Assembly (NCBI RefSeq): GCF_024653915.1
Contig: NZ_JANLGY010000020.1
Location: 1-64,000, forward strand
Origin: Sulfuricaulis sp.
Lineage (GTDB): Bacteria; Pseudomonadota; Gammaproteobacteria; Acidiferrobacterales; Sulfurifustaceae
Direction of reading: 5' to 3'
DNA length: 64,000 nt
The translations under genes were made by a program, and so were the position numbers. This document shows positions 1 through 8,708 of this stretch, in pieces (position 1 is the first letter of the stretch; each line of letters starts with the position of its first letter). The notes below the pieces were generated by a model. That model had not been told where the DNA came from. It saw only the letters and a list, made by a program, of their open reading frames with translations, and made no database searches.

Positions 1-1
1 T

Positions 2-208
2 TTCCTGGGGATTCTGGGTAAAGTCATCAAACAGTGTCACTGGCTATGCCACGCCTACTGTCTGATGGACAATCACTACCACCTCCTGATCGAGACCCCC
101 GACGCCAATCTGTCGGTCGGCATGCGCCAGCTCAACGGCACCTACACCCAAACCTTCAACCGCGGTCAGTTAAAGGGGTCAGTACCCTTAAACGATCCTT
201 TGCTCTAA
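2..208 (+). pseudogene. REP-associated Y1 transposase, internal fragment
   Basis: The open frame runs in from the window edge and reads CHWLCHAYCLMDNHYHLLIE, the HUH-containing core of a Y1/RAYT (IS200-like) transposase, followed by MRQLNGTYTQTFNR. At position 171 the frame enters the 20-bp end repeat of another element and stops at 206-208. The part of the family after the TQTFNR segment is missing here. This is therefore a transposase broken by insertion of the neighbouring element. The 5' end lies outside the window, so its total length is unknown. Confidence 0.8.
171..190 (+). repeat. Left inverted repeat of RAYT element
   Basis: taaaggggtcagtaccctta, a perfect 20-bp inverted match to 945-964. 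GGTCAGT also occurs just upstream (164-170) as a short direct repeat. Confidence 0.85.
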
Positions 209-254
209 ACTACAATCCGAATAACACAACAACAAACATGACAAGAGCAGGCAC

Positions 255-947
255 ATGCCAAGAAAGCCTCGCTTCTATCTGCCGGGCATCCCCGCTCACA
301 TCGTCCAGCGCGGCAATTGTCGTCAAGCCACGTTTTTTGGCGACGAGGATTATGCCGCCTACCTAAGCTGGCTTCACGAAGGCGCGAAGCAACATGATTG
401 CGCCATCCATGCCTACGTGCTGATGACCAATCATGTTCACCTCCTGGTCACACCGCAGGACACCGAATCCATCAGCCGACTCATCCAATATGTCGGCCGT
501 CATTACGTGACGTATGTGAATCATGCCTATAGAAAAAGCGGCACACTTTGGGAAGGACGGCACAAAGGATGCCTGATCTCCAGCGATAACTACCTGCTCA
601 CCTGCATGCGTTATATCGAACTCAATCCGGTGCGTGCGGGCATAGTCGCCTCTCCGGGCGACTATCGCTGGTCAAGCTATCGAATCAATGCCAGCGGCGG
701 CGAGCATGCCACCATTACCCCGCATCCCTTGTATCTGGCACTTGGTCGGGGTTATGAAGAAAGAGGTTACGTCTACCGGGAATTGTTTCGAATCGCACTG
801 GATCAAGACCAAGTGCGTAATATCCGGGCCACAGTGCAAACTGGGACTCCGCTGGGGAATGATCGTTTCAAGCAACAGATTGAGCAAACCTTACAACGCA
901 AGGTTGGGCAATCGCGTCGAGGCCGACCTGAGAAAATTTCAGAATAA
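255..947 (+). CDS. REP-associated tyrosine (Y1) transposase
   Basis: A 230-residue protein of the IS200/RAYT transposase family. These are HUH single-strand endonucleases that form a covalent tyrosine link to DNA at REP-like hairpins. The N-terminus MPRKPRFYLPGIPAHIVQRG is the family hallmark. The HUH motif is H60-V-H62 (TNHVHLLVTP). The likely catalytic tyrosine is in GRHYVTYVNHAYRKSGTLWEG, at Y84 or Y87. The block YIELNPVRAGIV and the C-terminal GNDRFKQQIE are also present, so the gene looks complete and potentially active. It lies alone between perfect inverted repeats, and its stop codon belongs to the right repeat. Confidence 0.93.
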   Translation: MPRKPRFYLPGIPAHIVQRGNCRQATFFGDEDYAAYLSWLHEGAKQHDCAIHAYVLMTNHVHLLVTPQDTESISRLIQYVGRHYVTYVNHAYRKSGTLWEGRHKGCLISSDNYLLTCMRYIELNPVRAGIVASPGDYRWSSYRINASGGEHATITPHPLYLALGRGYEERGYVYRELFRIALDQDQVRNIRATVQTGTPLGNDRFKQQIEQTLQRKVGQSRRGRPEKISE

Positions 948-964
948 GGGTACTGACCCCTTTA
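945..964 (+). repeat. Right inverted repeat of RAYT element
   Basis: taagggtactgaccccttta, the exact reverse complement of 171-190. Its first three bases are the transposase stop codon. Confidence 0.85.
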
Positions 965-968
965 GTAA

Positions 969-1133
969 ATGACCGTCAATCTCATCCGCGAATCGACGAA
1001 TAAGTCTTGGGCCTTGGGCAGTGACCGGTTCCGGGAGGAAATTGAGAGAGCATTACAACGTCGTACGCGTCCGTTACCGCGCGGCGGGGCGCGACGGCGT
1101 AATACAGAAACCGAAACGTCTGGGCTGGCATGA
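969..1133 (+). pseudogene. Y1 transposase C-terminal remnant
   Basis: A 54-codon frame containing IRESTNKSWALGSDRFREEI followed by ERALQRRTRPLPRGG, the typical C-terminal tail of a Y1/RAYT transposase. It starts immediately after the right inverted repeat. It could be the other end of the gene broken at 171, with roughly 120 central codons lost, or the tail of a further copy. It has no start region of its own and is not expected to be functional. Confidence 0.7.
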
Positions 1134-1135
1134 GC

Positions 1136-1157
1136 AATCGAGTCTGACCCTATTGCT
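1136..1157. repeat. GGGTCAGA-type RAYT end motif
   Basis: On the minus strand this reads aatagggtcagactcgattg, another GGGTCAG-type motif, directly after the transposase remnant and different from the 20-bp ends of the inner element. The glycosyltransferase stop codon TAG (1150-1152) lies inside it, so the element insertion appears to define the end of that gene. Confidence 0.55.
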
Positions 1158-2361
1158 TTGCTCTCGCCTTCAACCGTCTCACTCCCGAAAACAGCTTGCG
1201 CACGGCGAGGCGCGTGAGGTCGATGGGTCCCAGCCCCTCCGAGGTGATACGGCCGACAACGTAGCGCAGGTAAAGATTGAAACAGTACAAACCGCTCGCG
1301 ATCCGGATTGACGGGATGATTCGCACAAATAAACCCAGCCAACGAGCCTGCCACAACCCGGGTACGGCGTCGGACGCTTCGCGCAGGTGAACGAGTGCTT
1401 CCTTCCTTTTTCCATGTTCCAGCGCGGTGCGGCCAGCATAATATTGATAAAGTCCGCGGATGCGTTTGATTTCGGGATCCGTTTTGCGTTCGTTCCAGAA
1501 CAATTCATCGAACAGCGGCAATCGATGTACAGCATAACGGTATTCATTCACGCCCGTGGCGAGATGAGCCTCGGCGAGATCACGCCCACCCACGGCCTTG
1601 TTGTGCTTGATGGCGCCGGGAAGCGAGATCATGTTGGCACGAAAGTTACGATACAGGAGCCCCAGAAACCGGTAATCCGCCGCGGTGCGGTAGTTCTCCG
1701 GAAACAGGCCGATGGTGTCCAGCGCCTTGCGCGTGAGTATGGTGATGGGTAGCCAGCCCAAATGACGAAAGCGCAAGTACTCGAAGATGTGGCCACGGTA
1801 GAGGGCGGCATCGCTGTAACCGGCCCGGACGGCGATATTCCGACCCCAGTCGCCGAGTGGCTCGCTAGTATCGTAGACACGCAGGTAATTATCGGATTCG
1901 CCGGGTGGCAACTCAACCAGCTGCGATCCGACCGTGCGCGCCATGCGCGGAAACTTGTTGGAGATTTCGTATATATCGTGTCGCACCCGCGAACCGACGC
2001 CCCAATCCTCGAGAAACTCGGTCATCACGAATTGATCTTCCGGGGACCATTTGAGGAAGGCCAGCGTGATTTCGAGAAAGTACGGCAGCCATTCGTCGTC
2101 CGAATCAATGAAGGTAAGATAACGCCCGCGGCTGTTGCGCAGCCCGTTGTTGCGCGCAACATAACAGCCTGCGTTTTCCTGGCGGATGAGCCGGACGCGC
2201 GGGTCCAGGCCCTCGACAAGGGACGCCGTCCCGTCGGTGGAGCCGTCATCGACAATAATCAACTCCCAATCCTGGAAGGTCTGGCGTCGGACACTGTCAA
2301 TGGCGCGCCCGATGGTGTCGGCGCGATTGTAGGTCGGCATGATGATGGAAACTTCGGGCAT
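1150..2361 (-). CDS. Family 2 glycosyltransferase
   Basis: A 403-residue GT-A glycosyltransferase. The N-terminus VSIIMPTYNRADTIGRAIDS, then IIVDDGSTDGT (residues 35-45) and the metal-binding FIDSDDEW (84-91), are the GT2 signature. The protein would transfer an activated sugar to a surface glycan or lipid acceptor; the substrate cannot be told. The C-terminal part (about 280-400) is helical, with YQYYAGRTALEHGKRKEALV resembling a TPR hairpin. It is soluble, with no clear transmembrane segment. The gene stands alone, so no polysaccharide operon is visible. Its last codon and stop run into the RAYT-associated motif. Confidence 0.88.
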   Translation of the reverse strand: MPEVSIIMPTYNRADTIGRAIDSVRRQTFQDWELIIVDDGSTDGTASLVEGLDPRVRLIRQENAGCYVARNNGLRNSRGRYLTFIDSDDEWLPYFLEITLAFLKWSPEDQFVMTEFLEDWGVGSRVRHDIYEISNKFPRMARTVGSQLVELPPGESDNYLRVYDTSEPLGDWGRNIAVRAGYSDAALYRGHIFEYLRFRHLGWLPITILTRKALDTIGLFPENYRTAADYRFLGLLYRNFRANMISLPGAIKHNKAVGGRDLAEAHLATGVNEYRYAVHRLPLFDELFWNERKTDPEIKRIRGLYQYYAGRTALEHGKRKEALVHLREASDAVPGLWQARWLGLFVRIIPSIRIASGLYCFNLYLRYVVGRITSEGLGPIDLTRLAVRKLFSGVRRLKARAKQ

Positions 2362-2615
2362 AGCGGGGCGTTACATTCAGCTTCTTATTGGTAGTCTCGC
2401 AAAACCCACCGCGAACACTCCAAGCCCGCGTCAGGCCCTGGAAGTGTAGCATGAAAGTTGGGGCCCCCCGGTGACGACACGATGGCGCAACACGGGTGCG
2501 CCGGAAAACCCCGTGGACGTGCGGCTGATATTATTCTCGTCTAAGATGATTATAGACAGGCCGGCATGTACCATTTCAGCGCCTTAATTGACAAGCACCT
2601 TGGCCTATTCCTGAC

Positions 2616-3296
2616 ATGATCAACGCGTTTCTCAGACATCTGCGAACTGACGGCCTGCGGGGCACCCTGGCCGCCTTGATCGACTTCAGCCAGCACCTGT
2701 GGCGGCGCTGGGCCGATGCCAGCTTTGACCGTCGGTATGGTACCGACACGCAGGGCATTACCGATGACATGACCGAGCTCGGCGTGTTCACGGAACATCG
2801 ACTCAATGCTTTCGGCTACGAAGGAATACAAATTCCCGTGTTCCAGAAAATGCTGCGCGAGCTGAAGCTTGATCCATCTGAATATGCCTTCGTGGATTTT
2901 GGATCGGGCAAAGGGCGCGCGCTTATGATGGCTGCTGAATATGGCTTTGCGCGAACCTATGGCGTGGAATTCTCACCCGTGTTGCACGAGATTGCACAAA
3001 AGAATATTGCGATATTCGGACAACGCAATCCACGGGCGTGCCCGATTGAGTTGCGTCTTCAGGATGCGATGGAGTTTTCGATACCGGATGAGAATCTGGT
3101 GTGTTTCTTTTACAACCCGTTCGACGACAAGGTAATGCGGCAAGTCGTTGGCAACATCGCCGACTCTTATGCGCGCCACCCGCGAAAGCTTGCCGTGGCC
3201 TATCGCAACCCTCTCTGCGCTGAACTGTTCGACAATCTCGGGTTTCTGCAGCTGGTCAGCTCTACACATCGCTACCATATCTATAAAAGTCGCTGA
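2616..3296 (+). CDS. Class I SAM-dependent methyltransferase
   Basis: 226 residues. The SAM-binding motif I is VDFGSGKGRALMMAA (residues 93-107), followed by the acidic strand end YGVEFSP, and a motif IV-like FFYNPFD near residue 170. This resembles small class I methyltransferases of unassigned substrate often found near glycan or lipid genes. It is divergent from the glycosyltransferase, with about 250 bp between the two starts. It has no signal peptide, so it is expected to be cytoplasmic. The target molecule is unknown. Confidence 0.75.
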   Translation: MINAFLRHLRTDGLRGTLAALIDFSQHLWRRWADASFDRRYGTDTQGITDDMTELGVFTEHRLNAFGYEGIQIPVFQKMLRELKLDPSEYAFVDFGSGKGRALMMAAEYGFARTYGVEFSPVLHEIAQKNIAIFGQRNPRACPIELRLQDAMEFSIPDENLVCFFYNPFDDKVMRQVVGNIADSYARHPRKLAVAYRNPLCAELFDNLGFLQLVSSTHRYHIYKSR

Positions 3297-3321
3297 AGCG
3301 GAGCAGTGTCTGGCAACTGGT

Positions 3322-4338
3322 TTATTGTGCGTAATCGATCGCCACGCCCTGCGACAGCAATTCATCCCGTCTGGCGGCGTTGTAGGAAGAGAAGGTGGCA
3401 TGCTTGTGGTAATGCTTGCCGCTGACGTAGCGCAGCAGTTCCTTGAAATGAAAATGGTACTGCATGCCGTCCATGCGCATGCGCTCCTTGCCTTCGTTGA
3501 AAAACACCACGCCCGGCCGGTAAATCAGGTTCAGTCGCTGCGCCCAAGCCCTGGGCGTGGTTTTGCGCCCGTCAATATCGACCATCGCTGAATCCGAATA
3601 GGCATCAAGTCGGACGATTTTGTATTTGGCCAGCTCCGGCTGGACCTCGGCATGATTCAGCACCTTGGCATGAAACTCGTCGCAATCCGCACAATCCTTG
3701 TCCTCAAAAATCACTGCAAGCGGTTTTGAATAGCCCTTGAAATCAGTCATGTCGGTAAATCGCGCATCCGGCCGGAAACGGTAAACCGCGGCCTTGTTCA
3801 GTTTTTCCACATAACTTGCCAGCGATTGTGACTGATAGTGCTTGCCGTGCACGTAGTCGAGCGCCTGACGCAGGACGGCCGGCTTGCGGTAACCGTTCAG
3901 CTGCAGCACGGTTTTGCCTGTGGCATCGAAAAACACCATGGTCGGCGTGGCCACGACCTTCAGTTTTCGGGCCAGTTCCGTCTCCGAGTTGGTCTTGCCG
4001 TCGAACCACTCCACGCTGTTGCCGCCTCGAATATTAATGGCGATGACGTCGAAATATTTTTCTGCGAAATCTTTCGCCTCGCCACGACGAAAGTTCTCGT
4101 CCAGAAGCCGCGCGCAATAGGGACACTCGTCGAGGTACATGAATAACATCACATGCCGGCCCTGCGCTTTGGCTTCCTCCACGTCCTCATGCAACACGAG
4201 AAAGCTTTTCTTGAACCAGTCGGGTAATTCATAAATCTGTCCGCCGGTCAGCTGGCCACGCGGCGCCTCATCCCCCGCGGCCGACGCCAGGCTAAAAACT
4301 GTCATGGAGATTATTGCCACGACGATTCTGATCAACAT
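3322..4338 (-). CDS. Periplasmic tandem thioredoxin-fold protein
   Basis: 338 residues from the ATG at 4338, which has a good AAGGAG site 9 nt upstream; the longer open frame has no homology before this. Residues 1-20 form a signal peptide ending in SASAAG. Two thioredoxin folds follow, each with an active site: CPYC (72-75) in ECPYCARLLD, and CADC (216-219) in DKDCADCDEF. Each domain ends in a similar YVxGKHY helix, pointing to internal duplication. The first domain resembles SoxW/DsbE-like thioredoxins and has the cis-proline segment VVATPTMVFF. It probably reduces or handles cysteines of exported proteins. It sits 20 bp downstream of lptG on the same strand. Confidence 0.82.
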   Translation of the reverse strand: MLIRIVVAIISMTVFSLASAAGDEAPRGQLTGGQIYELPDWFKKSFLVLHEDVEEAKAQGRHVMLFMYLDECPYCARLLDENFRRGEAKDFAEKYFDVIAINIRGGNSVEWFDGKTNSETELARKLKVVATPTMVFFDATGKTVLQLNGYRKPAVLRQALDYVHGKHYQSQSLASYVEKLNKAAVYRFRPDARFTDMTDFKGYSKPLAVIFEDKDCADCDEFHAKVLNHAEVQPELAKYKIVRLDAYSDSAMVDIDGRKTTPRAWAQRLNLIYRPGVVFFNEGKERMRMDGMQYHFHFKELLRYVSGKHYHKHATFSSYNAARRDELLSQGVAIDYAQ

Positions 4339-4358
4339 CACAATTGACTCCTTACAGT

Positions 4359-5438
4359 TCACTGGCCGCGCGCGGCACGGCGCAACAGGAACAGGGCCAG
4401 AGCAAAAAAGGCCACGATCGGCAACAACGAGGCGGCCACGGGAGGCAGCGCGTAGAGCGCGCCAAAATAACCCAAGCTCTTGTGAATAATCATAAACATC
4501 AGTCCCAGCATGATGCCGATGAACACCCGCTGGCTCAGTCCCCCGCTGCGTATCTGCCGGAAAACAAAGGGCGTGGCCAGCAAAACCATGATGAGAATGG
4601 CGAGCGGCATGAAGCACTTCTGCCAGAATGCCAGCTGGAAGCTGCGCGTGTCCTGATTGTTCTGCTGCAAATGGCCAATGTAATAATGGAGTTGCTGAAT
4701 CGAAAGGCTCCCGGGCCGGATCGCGAACACCGACACCACATCGGGTGTGATCGCCGAGTGCCAGTCCTCTTCCGGGACACGACGAGTCTGCACCGCCTCG
4801 TTGCCCACAATCAGGCTTTCGCTCACATTCTGCAGGCGCCATACCCCGCCTTCGTAGTGGGCACGTTGCGCGCTTGTCTGGATGCGCAGTCGGGAACGAT
4901 GATCGAAGTCGTATAGGTTCATTTGCAGAAGGCTGAAGTCCGGCAGCACCTCGCCGATATTCACGAACGTCGTGCCGCTGCGCAGCCAGATGCCCGAGCT
5001 TTTTTTCTGTAACGGGGTTTCCAGGGCACTGGCACGTCCGGTCTGGGCCATGTTTTCCGATACCGGCACGACGTATTCGCCCAGCAGCAGGATCACCAGC
5101 GCAAACAGCAATCCCACTTTCAGCGTCGCCAACACTATGCGCGTTACCGACACCCCGGCGGCGCGCATGGCGGTCAGTTCGGAATTGAGCGCGAGAGTGG
5201 ATAAACCCATGATCGTGCCGATCAAGGCGCCAATGGGCGCCAACTCATAGACCTGTTGCGGTTGCTTCAGGACAACATACTTGACCATCTCAAACAGCCC
5301 GAAATTTGCCTGGCCGTAATCCTTCAGGGCACTGATCAGGATAAAAAACGCCGCCAACGCCACCAGCACGTTAAGCACCAGCAGAGTGCTGTAAAGAATC
5401 TGCCGGGCGATCAACCGATCGAGCAATGAGGGCATCAT
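4359..5438 (-). CDS. lptG: LPS export permease LptG
   Basis: 359 residues, close to the usual 360. LptG with LptF forms the inner-membrane core of the LptB2FG ABC exporter, which extracts lipopolysaccharide toward LptC-A-D. The N-terminus MMPSLLDRLIARQILYSTLL leads into the first membrane helix. TALNSELTAMRAAGVS-like residues form the cytoplasmic coupling region, a periplasmic beta-jellyroll occupies the middle, and the last helices include GIMLGLMFMIIHKSLGYFG. The start ATG at 5438 overlaps the lptF stop as ATGA, so the two are translationally coupled. An in-frame ATG at 5435 is an alternative. Confidence 0.95.
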   Translation of the reverse strand: MMPSLLDRLIARQILYSTLLVLNVLVALAAFFILISALKDYGQANFGLFEMVKYVVLKQPQQVYELAPIGALIGTIMGLSTLALNSELTAMRAAGVSVTRIVLATLKVGLLFALVILLLGEYVVPVSENMAQTGRASALETPLQKKSSGIWLRSGTTFVNIGEVLPDFSLLQMNLYDFDHRSRLRIQTSAQRAHYEGGVWRLQNVSESLIVGNEAVQTRRVPEEDWHSAITPDVVSVFAIRPGSLSIQQLHYYIGHLQQNNQDTRSFQLAFWQKCFMPLAILIMVLLATPFVFRQIRSGGLSQRVFIGIMLGLMFMIIHKSLGYFGALYALPPVAASLLPIVAFFALALFLLRRAARGQ

Positions 5439-6589
5439 GCGCGCTTCAACCTCATGGGCAGGGTAAACAACGGCAGGTTCTGCAGACGCCGCCGCAACAG
5501 GTAAACAGCCGCCAATCCCATGCCGCCATGCACCCACCACAGACCCACGCTGGCAGGCACGCTCCCGCTCTGCAACATGGTCTCGCCGATGCCGAGCAGG
5601 TTGGAATAAATAAAATAAATCACGATGGCGACAAAAAAATTGGACATGCGCCCACGGCGCATGTCGGTAAACGCGAACACCATGGCATACAGGGCCAACA
5701 CAAACAGGACGACGGTCTTGCCCAGTCGCCAATGCAATTCCGCGCTGGCTTTCGGGTTGCCAAGCTGGCCCAGCAGCGACATATTCGGCAATCCCTCCAT
5801 CGGCACCAGCGGTTCGTCGATCATCTTGGGCTCGATGCGCAGGTTATAGACGCCGAATTCAAGAATGCGGTAGTTGGCCGCACCGGGTTCGCCTTCATAG
5901 AACGTTCCGTCATGCAGCGCGATGAACTTGTCGCCGGTTTTGGCATCGGTAAACGGTCTGCCGGTTTTCGCCACCAACACGCCCTGGTTGCCCTGCTCCA
6001 GACTGCTGACGAATACACCCTCCAGACCACCGTCCCGGCGTGTTCTTTCAGCGTAGAAAATGCGCCCCGCACGCGCGGACTCGGTAAACACGCCGGGGGC
6101 CACCTGATCGGGCTCCAAGCGCTGGGAGCTTTCGACTTTGACTCTTTCAATCTGTCGCACCGTCAGCGGTGTGGTGTAGAACGACGCCACCATGACCACC
6201 ACGCCCAATGACAGCCCGATTAACATCACCGGGCGCAGGAAGTGCATGAGCCCGATACCGCAAGCGGCCAGCACCGTCATCTCGCTATCGCGATACCAGC
6301 GTGACAGCGTCAACAGGATGCCCAGATAAAACGCCAGCGGCAGCAGAACGTCGATTTTCCCGAGCATCTGGTAGCCGAGCAGGACATAAAGCACGCTTTC
6401 AGAAGTGCCGCCCCGCACCACCCGCCCCAGGAGCCAGGTCAGGTTCATCATGGACATGACGATCAGCAGCACCACCGCAATCCCCAAGGTGGTGACGGCG
6501 GTTTCCCGGTAGAACGCGCGATTAATGATCAAGGCGTGAACACCGGGCAAGGCTTTGACAACGGGCGCGCAAACATTGGAAAATGCCAC
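5435..6589 (-). CDS. lptF: LPS export permease LptF
   Basis: 384 residues from the ATG at 6589. It is the partner of LptG in the LptB2FG transporter. Six membrane helices flank a periplasmic beta-jellyroll. Recognisable features are LIINRAFYRETAVTTLGIAV at the N-terminus, YQMLGKIDVLLPLAFYLGIL and the coupling segment RDSEMTVLAACGIG. Family members usually begin near LIINRAFY, so the TTG at 6532 is an alternative start that removes about 20 residues. The gene is divergent from pepA across a 158-bp gap that must hold both promoters. Confidence 0.95.
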   Translation of the reverse strand: MAFSNVCAPVVKALPGVHALIINRAFYRETAVTTLGIAVVLLIVMSMMNLTWLLGRVVRGGTSESVLYVLLGYQMLGKIDVLLPLAFYLGILLTLSRWYRDSEMTVLAACGIGLMHFLRPVMLIGLSLGVVVMVASFYTTPLTVRQIERVKVESSQRLEPDQVAPGVFTESARAGRIFYAERTRRDGGLEGVFVSSLEQGNQGVLVAKTGRPFTDAKTGDKFIALHDGTFYEGEPGAANYRILEFGVYNLRIEPKMIDEPLVPMEGLPNMSLLGQLGNPKASAELHWRLGKTVVLFVLALYAMVFAFTDMRRGRMSNFFVAIVIYFIYSNLLGIGETMLQSGSVPASVGLWWVHGGMGLAAVYLLRRRLQNLPLFTLPMRLKRA

Positions 6590-6747
6590 TCAATGGCCGG
6601 AATGGAGGGTAACCCATCAAAAATACCACTTTCTCACGCACAGTCACACCTAATGGCTTGATTGCAAAACGGAACCGTGACCCGAAGTCGACAAAAATAT
6701 ACCATATCCTGCAGCGTCGGGGCGTGAAATAACTACAGGGAATCGGC

Positions 6748-8259
6748 ATGGAATTCATCGTCAAAAGCGGCACTCCCGAAAAACAGCGCACGGGCTGTGT
6801 TGTGGTCGGTGTTTTTGAATCGCGCAAGCTGTCTGCCGTAGCGCACCAGATCGATGAAGTCTCGGGCGGCGCCATCAGCGCGATACTGCGGCGCGGCGAT
6901 CTCGACGGCAAATCCGGCCACACCCTGCTGCTGCACAACATTCCAAATCTTCCCAGCGAACGCGTATTGCTGGTCGGCTGCGGCAAGGAAAAAGAATTCA
7001 ACGAAAGTCGTTACCGTGATACCACCGCCAAGGCGGTTAGCGTTCTGAAGAACACGGGCTCCACCGAAATCACTTCTTACCTGACTGAAATTGACGTCAA
7101 GGGCCGCGACATCGCCTGGAAAGTGCGCCAAGCCGTGGAAGTAATGGAAGCCACGTTGTACCGCTTCGACCAGCTCAAGAGCAAACCAGATAATCAGCGC
7201 CGCGCCTTGCGGCGTGTGGTGCTCGCCGTACCCAAGCGTAGCGACCTCGGTCCCGGTGAACAGGCGATTCGTGAAGGCCAGGCCATTGCAGAAGGCGTGA
7301 AACTCGCGCGCGATCTCGGCAATCTTCCCGGCAACCTTTGTACCCCCAGTTATCTCGCCGAACAGGCCGTTGAGATCGGCAAACAATACAACCTGAAAAC
7401 AACCGTGCTGGAAAAGGAGGACATGCAGAAACTCGGCATGGGCGCGCTCTTGTCCGTGTCACGCGGCAGCCGCCAACCGCCCAAGCTCATCGTGCTTGAA
7501 TACCAGGGCGGCAAGGAAGGCGAGTTGCCCGTGGTGCTGGTCGGCAAGGGCCTCACCTTCGACGCCGGCGGTATTTCGATCAAGCCGGCGGCCAACATGG
7601 ATGAGATGAAATTCGACATGTGCGGTGGCGCCTCCGTGCTGGGGGCGGTGAAGGCCGCGGCCGAACTGAAATTGCCGCTGAATATTGTCGGCATCGTACC
7701 AAGCTCGGAAAACCTGCCCGACGGCGATGCCAACAAGCCCGGTGATATCGTCACCAGCATGTCCGGCCAAACGGTGGAGGTGCTCAATACCGACGCCGAG
7801 GGCCGACTGATTCTGAGCGATGCCCTCACCTACGCCGAGCGCTTCAACCCGGCGGCGGTGATCGACATCGCCACGCTCACCGGAGCCTGCGTCATCGCGC
7901 TGGGCGCGCACGCCAGCGGACTGCTGTCCAACAATGACCCGTTGGCGCGTGAAATCATCAATGCCGGCAAGTACACCCACGACCGTGCCTGGCAGTTACC
8001 GCTGTGGGATGAATACCAGAAACAACTCGACAGTAATTTCGCCGACATGGCCAATATCGGCGGACGCGAGGCCGGTACCATCACCGCCGCCTGCTTCCTC
8101 TCGCGCTACGCCAGGAATTTCAAATGGGCGCATCTCGACATTGCCGGTACCGCCTGGAAAACCGGCAAGGAAAAAGGCGCCACCGGTCGGCCGGTTCCGC
8201 TGCTGGTGCAATTTCTTATCAACCGCGCGCACAAAAGCGACGCGGAAACCTCGGCATGA
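6748..8259 (+). CDS. pepA: Leucyl aminopeptidase PepA
   Basis: 503 residues, the normal length for M17 aminopeptidase A/I. The enzyme removes N-terminal residues from peptides using two metal ions. The signature NTDAEGRL is at residues 347-354, and the metal and catalytic Lys region [12 protein letters not shown] is near 266. The N-terminal macro-like domain covers roughly 1-165. In enteric bacteria PepA also binds DNA and aids Xer recombination; that role is not demonstrable here. An ACAGGGA ribosome site precedes the start. Its stop overlaps the holC start as ATGA. Confidence 0.97.
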   Translation: MEFIVKSGTPEKQRTGCVVVGVFESRKLSAVAHQIDEVSGGAISAILRRGDLDGKSGHTLLLHNIPNLPSERVLLVGCGKEKEFNESRYRDTTAKAVSVLKNTGSTEITSYLTEIDVKGRDIAWKVRQAVEVMEATLYRFDQLKSKPDNQRRALRRVVLAVPKRSDLGPGEQAIREGQAIAEGVKLARDLGNLPGNLCTPSYLAEQAVEIGKQYNLKTTVLEKEDMQKLGMGALLSVSRGSRQPPKLIVLEYQGGKEGELPVVLVGKGLTFDAGGISIKPAANMDEMKFDMCGGASVLGAVKAAAELKLPLNIVGIVPSSENLPDGDANKPGDIVTSMSGQTVEVLNTDAEGRLILSDALTYAERFNPAAVIDIATLTGACVIALGAHASGLLSNNDPLAREIINAGKYTHDRAWQLPLWDEYQKQLDSNFADMANIGGREAGTITAACFLSRYARNFKWAHLDIAGTAWKTGKEKGATGRPVPLLVQFLINRAHKSDAETSA

Positions 8260-8705
8260 CGCGCGTTGATTTCTATTTGCTCAACCATGCCGCCGATGGC
8301 AGCCAGGACGCCGCTGTTTGCAAGCTGGCCCACAAGGCCTTCCGCCTCGGTCACCGCATTTATATCCTGACCCCCGATTCCAGCCACGCTCAGCGGCTCG
8401 ACCGTATGATGTGGATATTCAGTCCCGGCAGTTTCATCCCCCATGGATTGAGTTCAAACACCACGGATGCCGACATGCCGGTATTGATCGGCTATGATGA
8501 ACCGGCCGCATCGCACGAGGATGTCTTGATCCAGCTCACGCCGCAGGTACCGGAGTGCTTTAGCCGCTTCCAACGCGTCGCCGAGGTGGTCAGCGGCGCC
8601 GACGCGGACAAGGCACAGGCGCGTGAACGTTTCCGTTTTTATCGCGACCGCGGCTACACGCTGCAAACACACAATATTTCCGCCGGTGATTTCGTCGAGG
8701 CCTGA
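8256..8705 (+). CDS. holC: DNA polymerase III chi subunit
   Basis: 149 residues. Chi binds SSB and, through psi, links it to the clamp loader. The sequence [10 protein letters not shown] opens the family fold, and [12 protein letters not shown] and [11 protein letters not shown] are conserved chi segments. I chose the ATG at 8256, which overlaps the pepA stop by four bases; the longer frame starts inside pepA. The pepA-holC-valS order is standard in Gammaproteobacteria, except that an extra gene lies between holC and valS here. Confidence 0.95.
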   Translation: MTRVDFYLLNHAADGSQDAAVCKLAHKAFRLGHRIYILTPDSSHAQRLDRMMWIFSPGSFIPHGLSSNTTDADMPVLIGYDEPAASHEDVLIQLTPQVPECFSRFQRVAEVVSGADADKAQARERFRFYRDRGYTLQTHNISAGDFVEA

Positions 8706-8708
8706 GTC

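Larger units (their letters stand above)
171..964 (+). mobile_element. 794-bp RAYT element with perfect 20-bp inverted ends
   Basis: taaaggggtcagtaccctta at 171-190 is the exact reverse complement of 945-964. The match stops abruptly on both sides, so these look like true element ends. Between them lies one complete transposase gene whose TAA stop (945-947) is supplied by the right repeat. It sits inside an older related transposase: the HUH-core fragment ends at the left repeat, and a transposase C-terminus resumes at 969. GGGTCAG-type ends are commonly seen beside RAYT genes in proteobacteria, from general knowledge. Confidence 0.8.

Noticed and set aside
1762-2394. 210-residue open frame opposite the glycosyltransferase
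   Set aside because: Shadow of the GT2 gene; no independent start signal or motif.
5426-6211. 261-residue open frame opposite lptF
   Set aside because: LptF is unambiguous; this is an antisense His/Gln-rich shadow.
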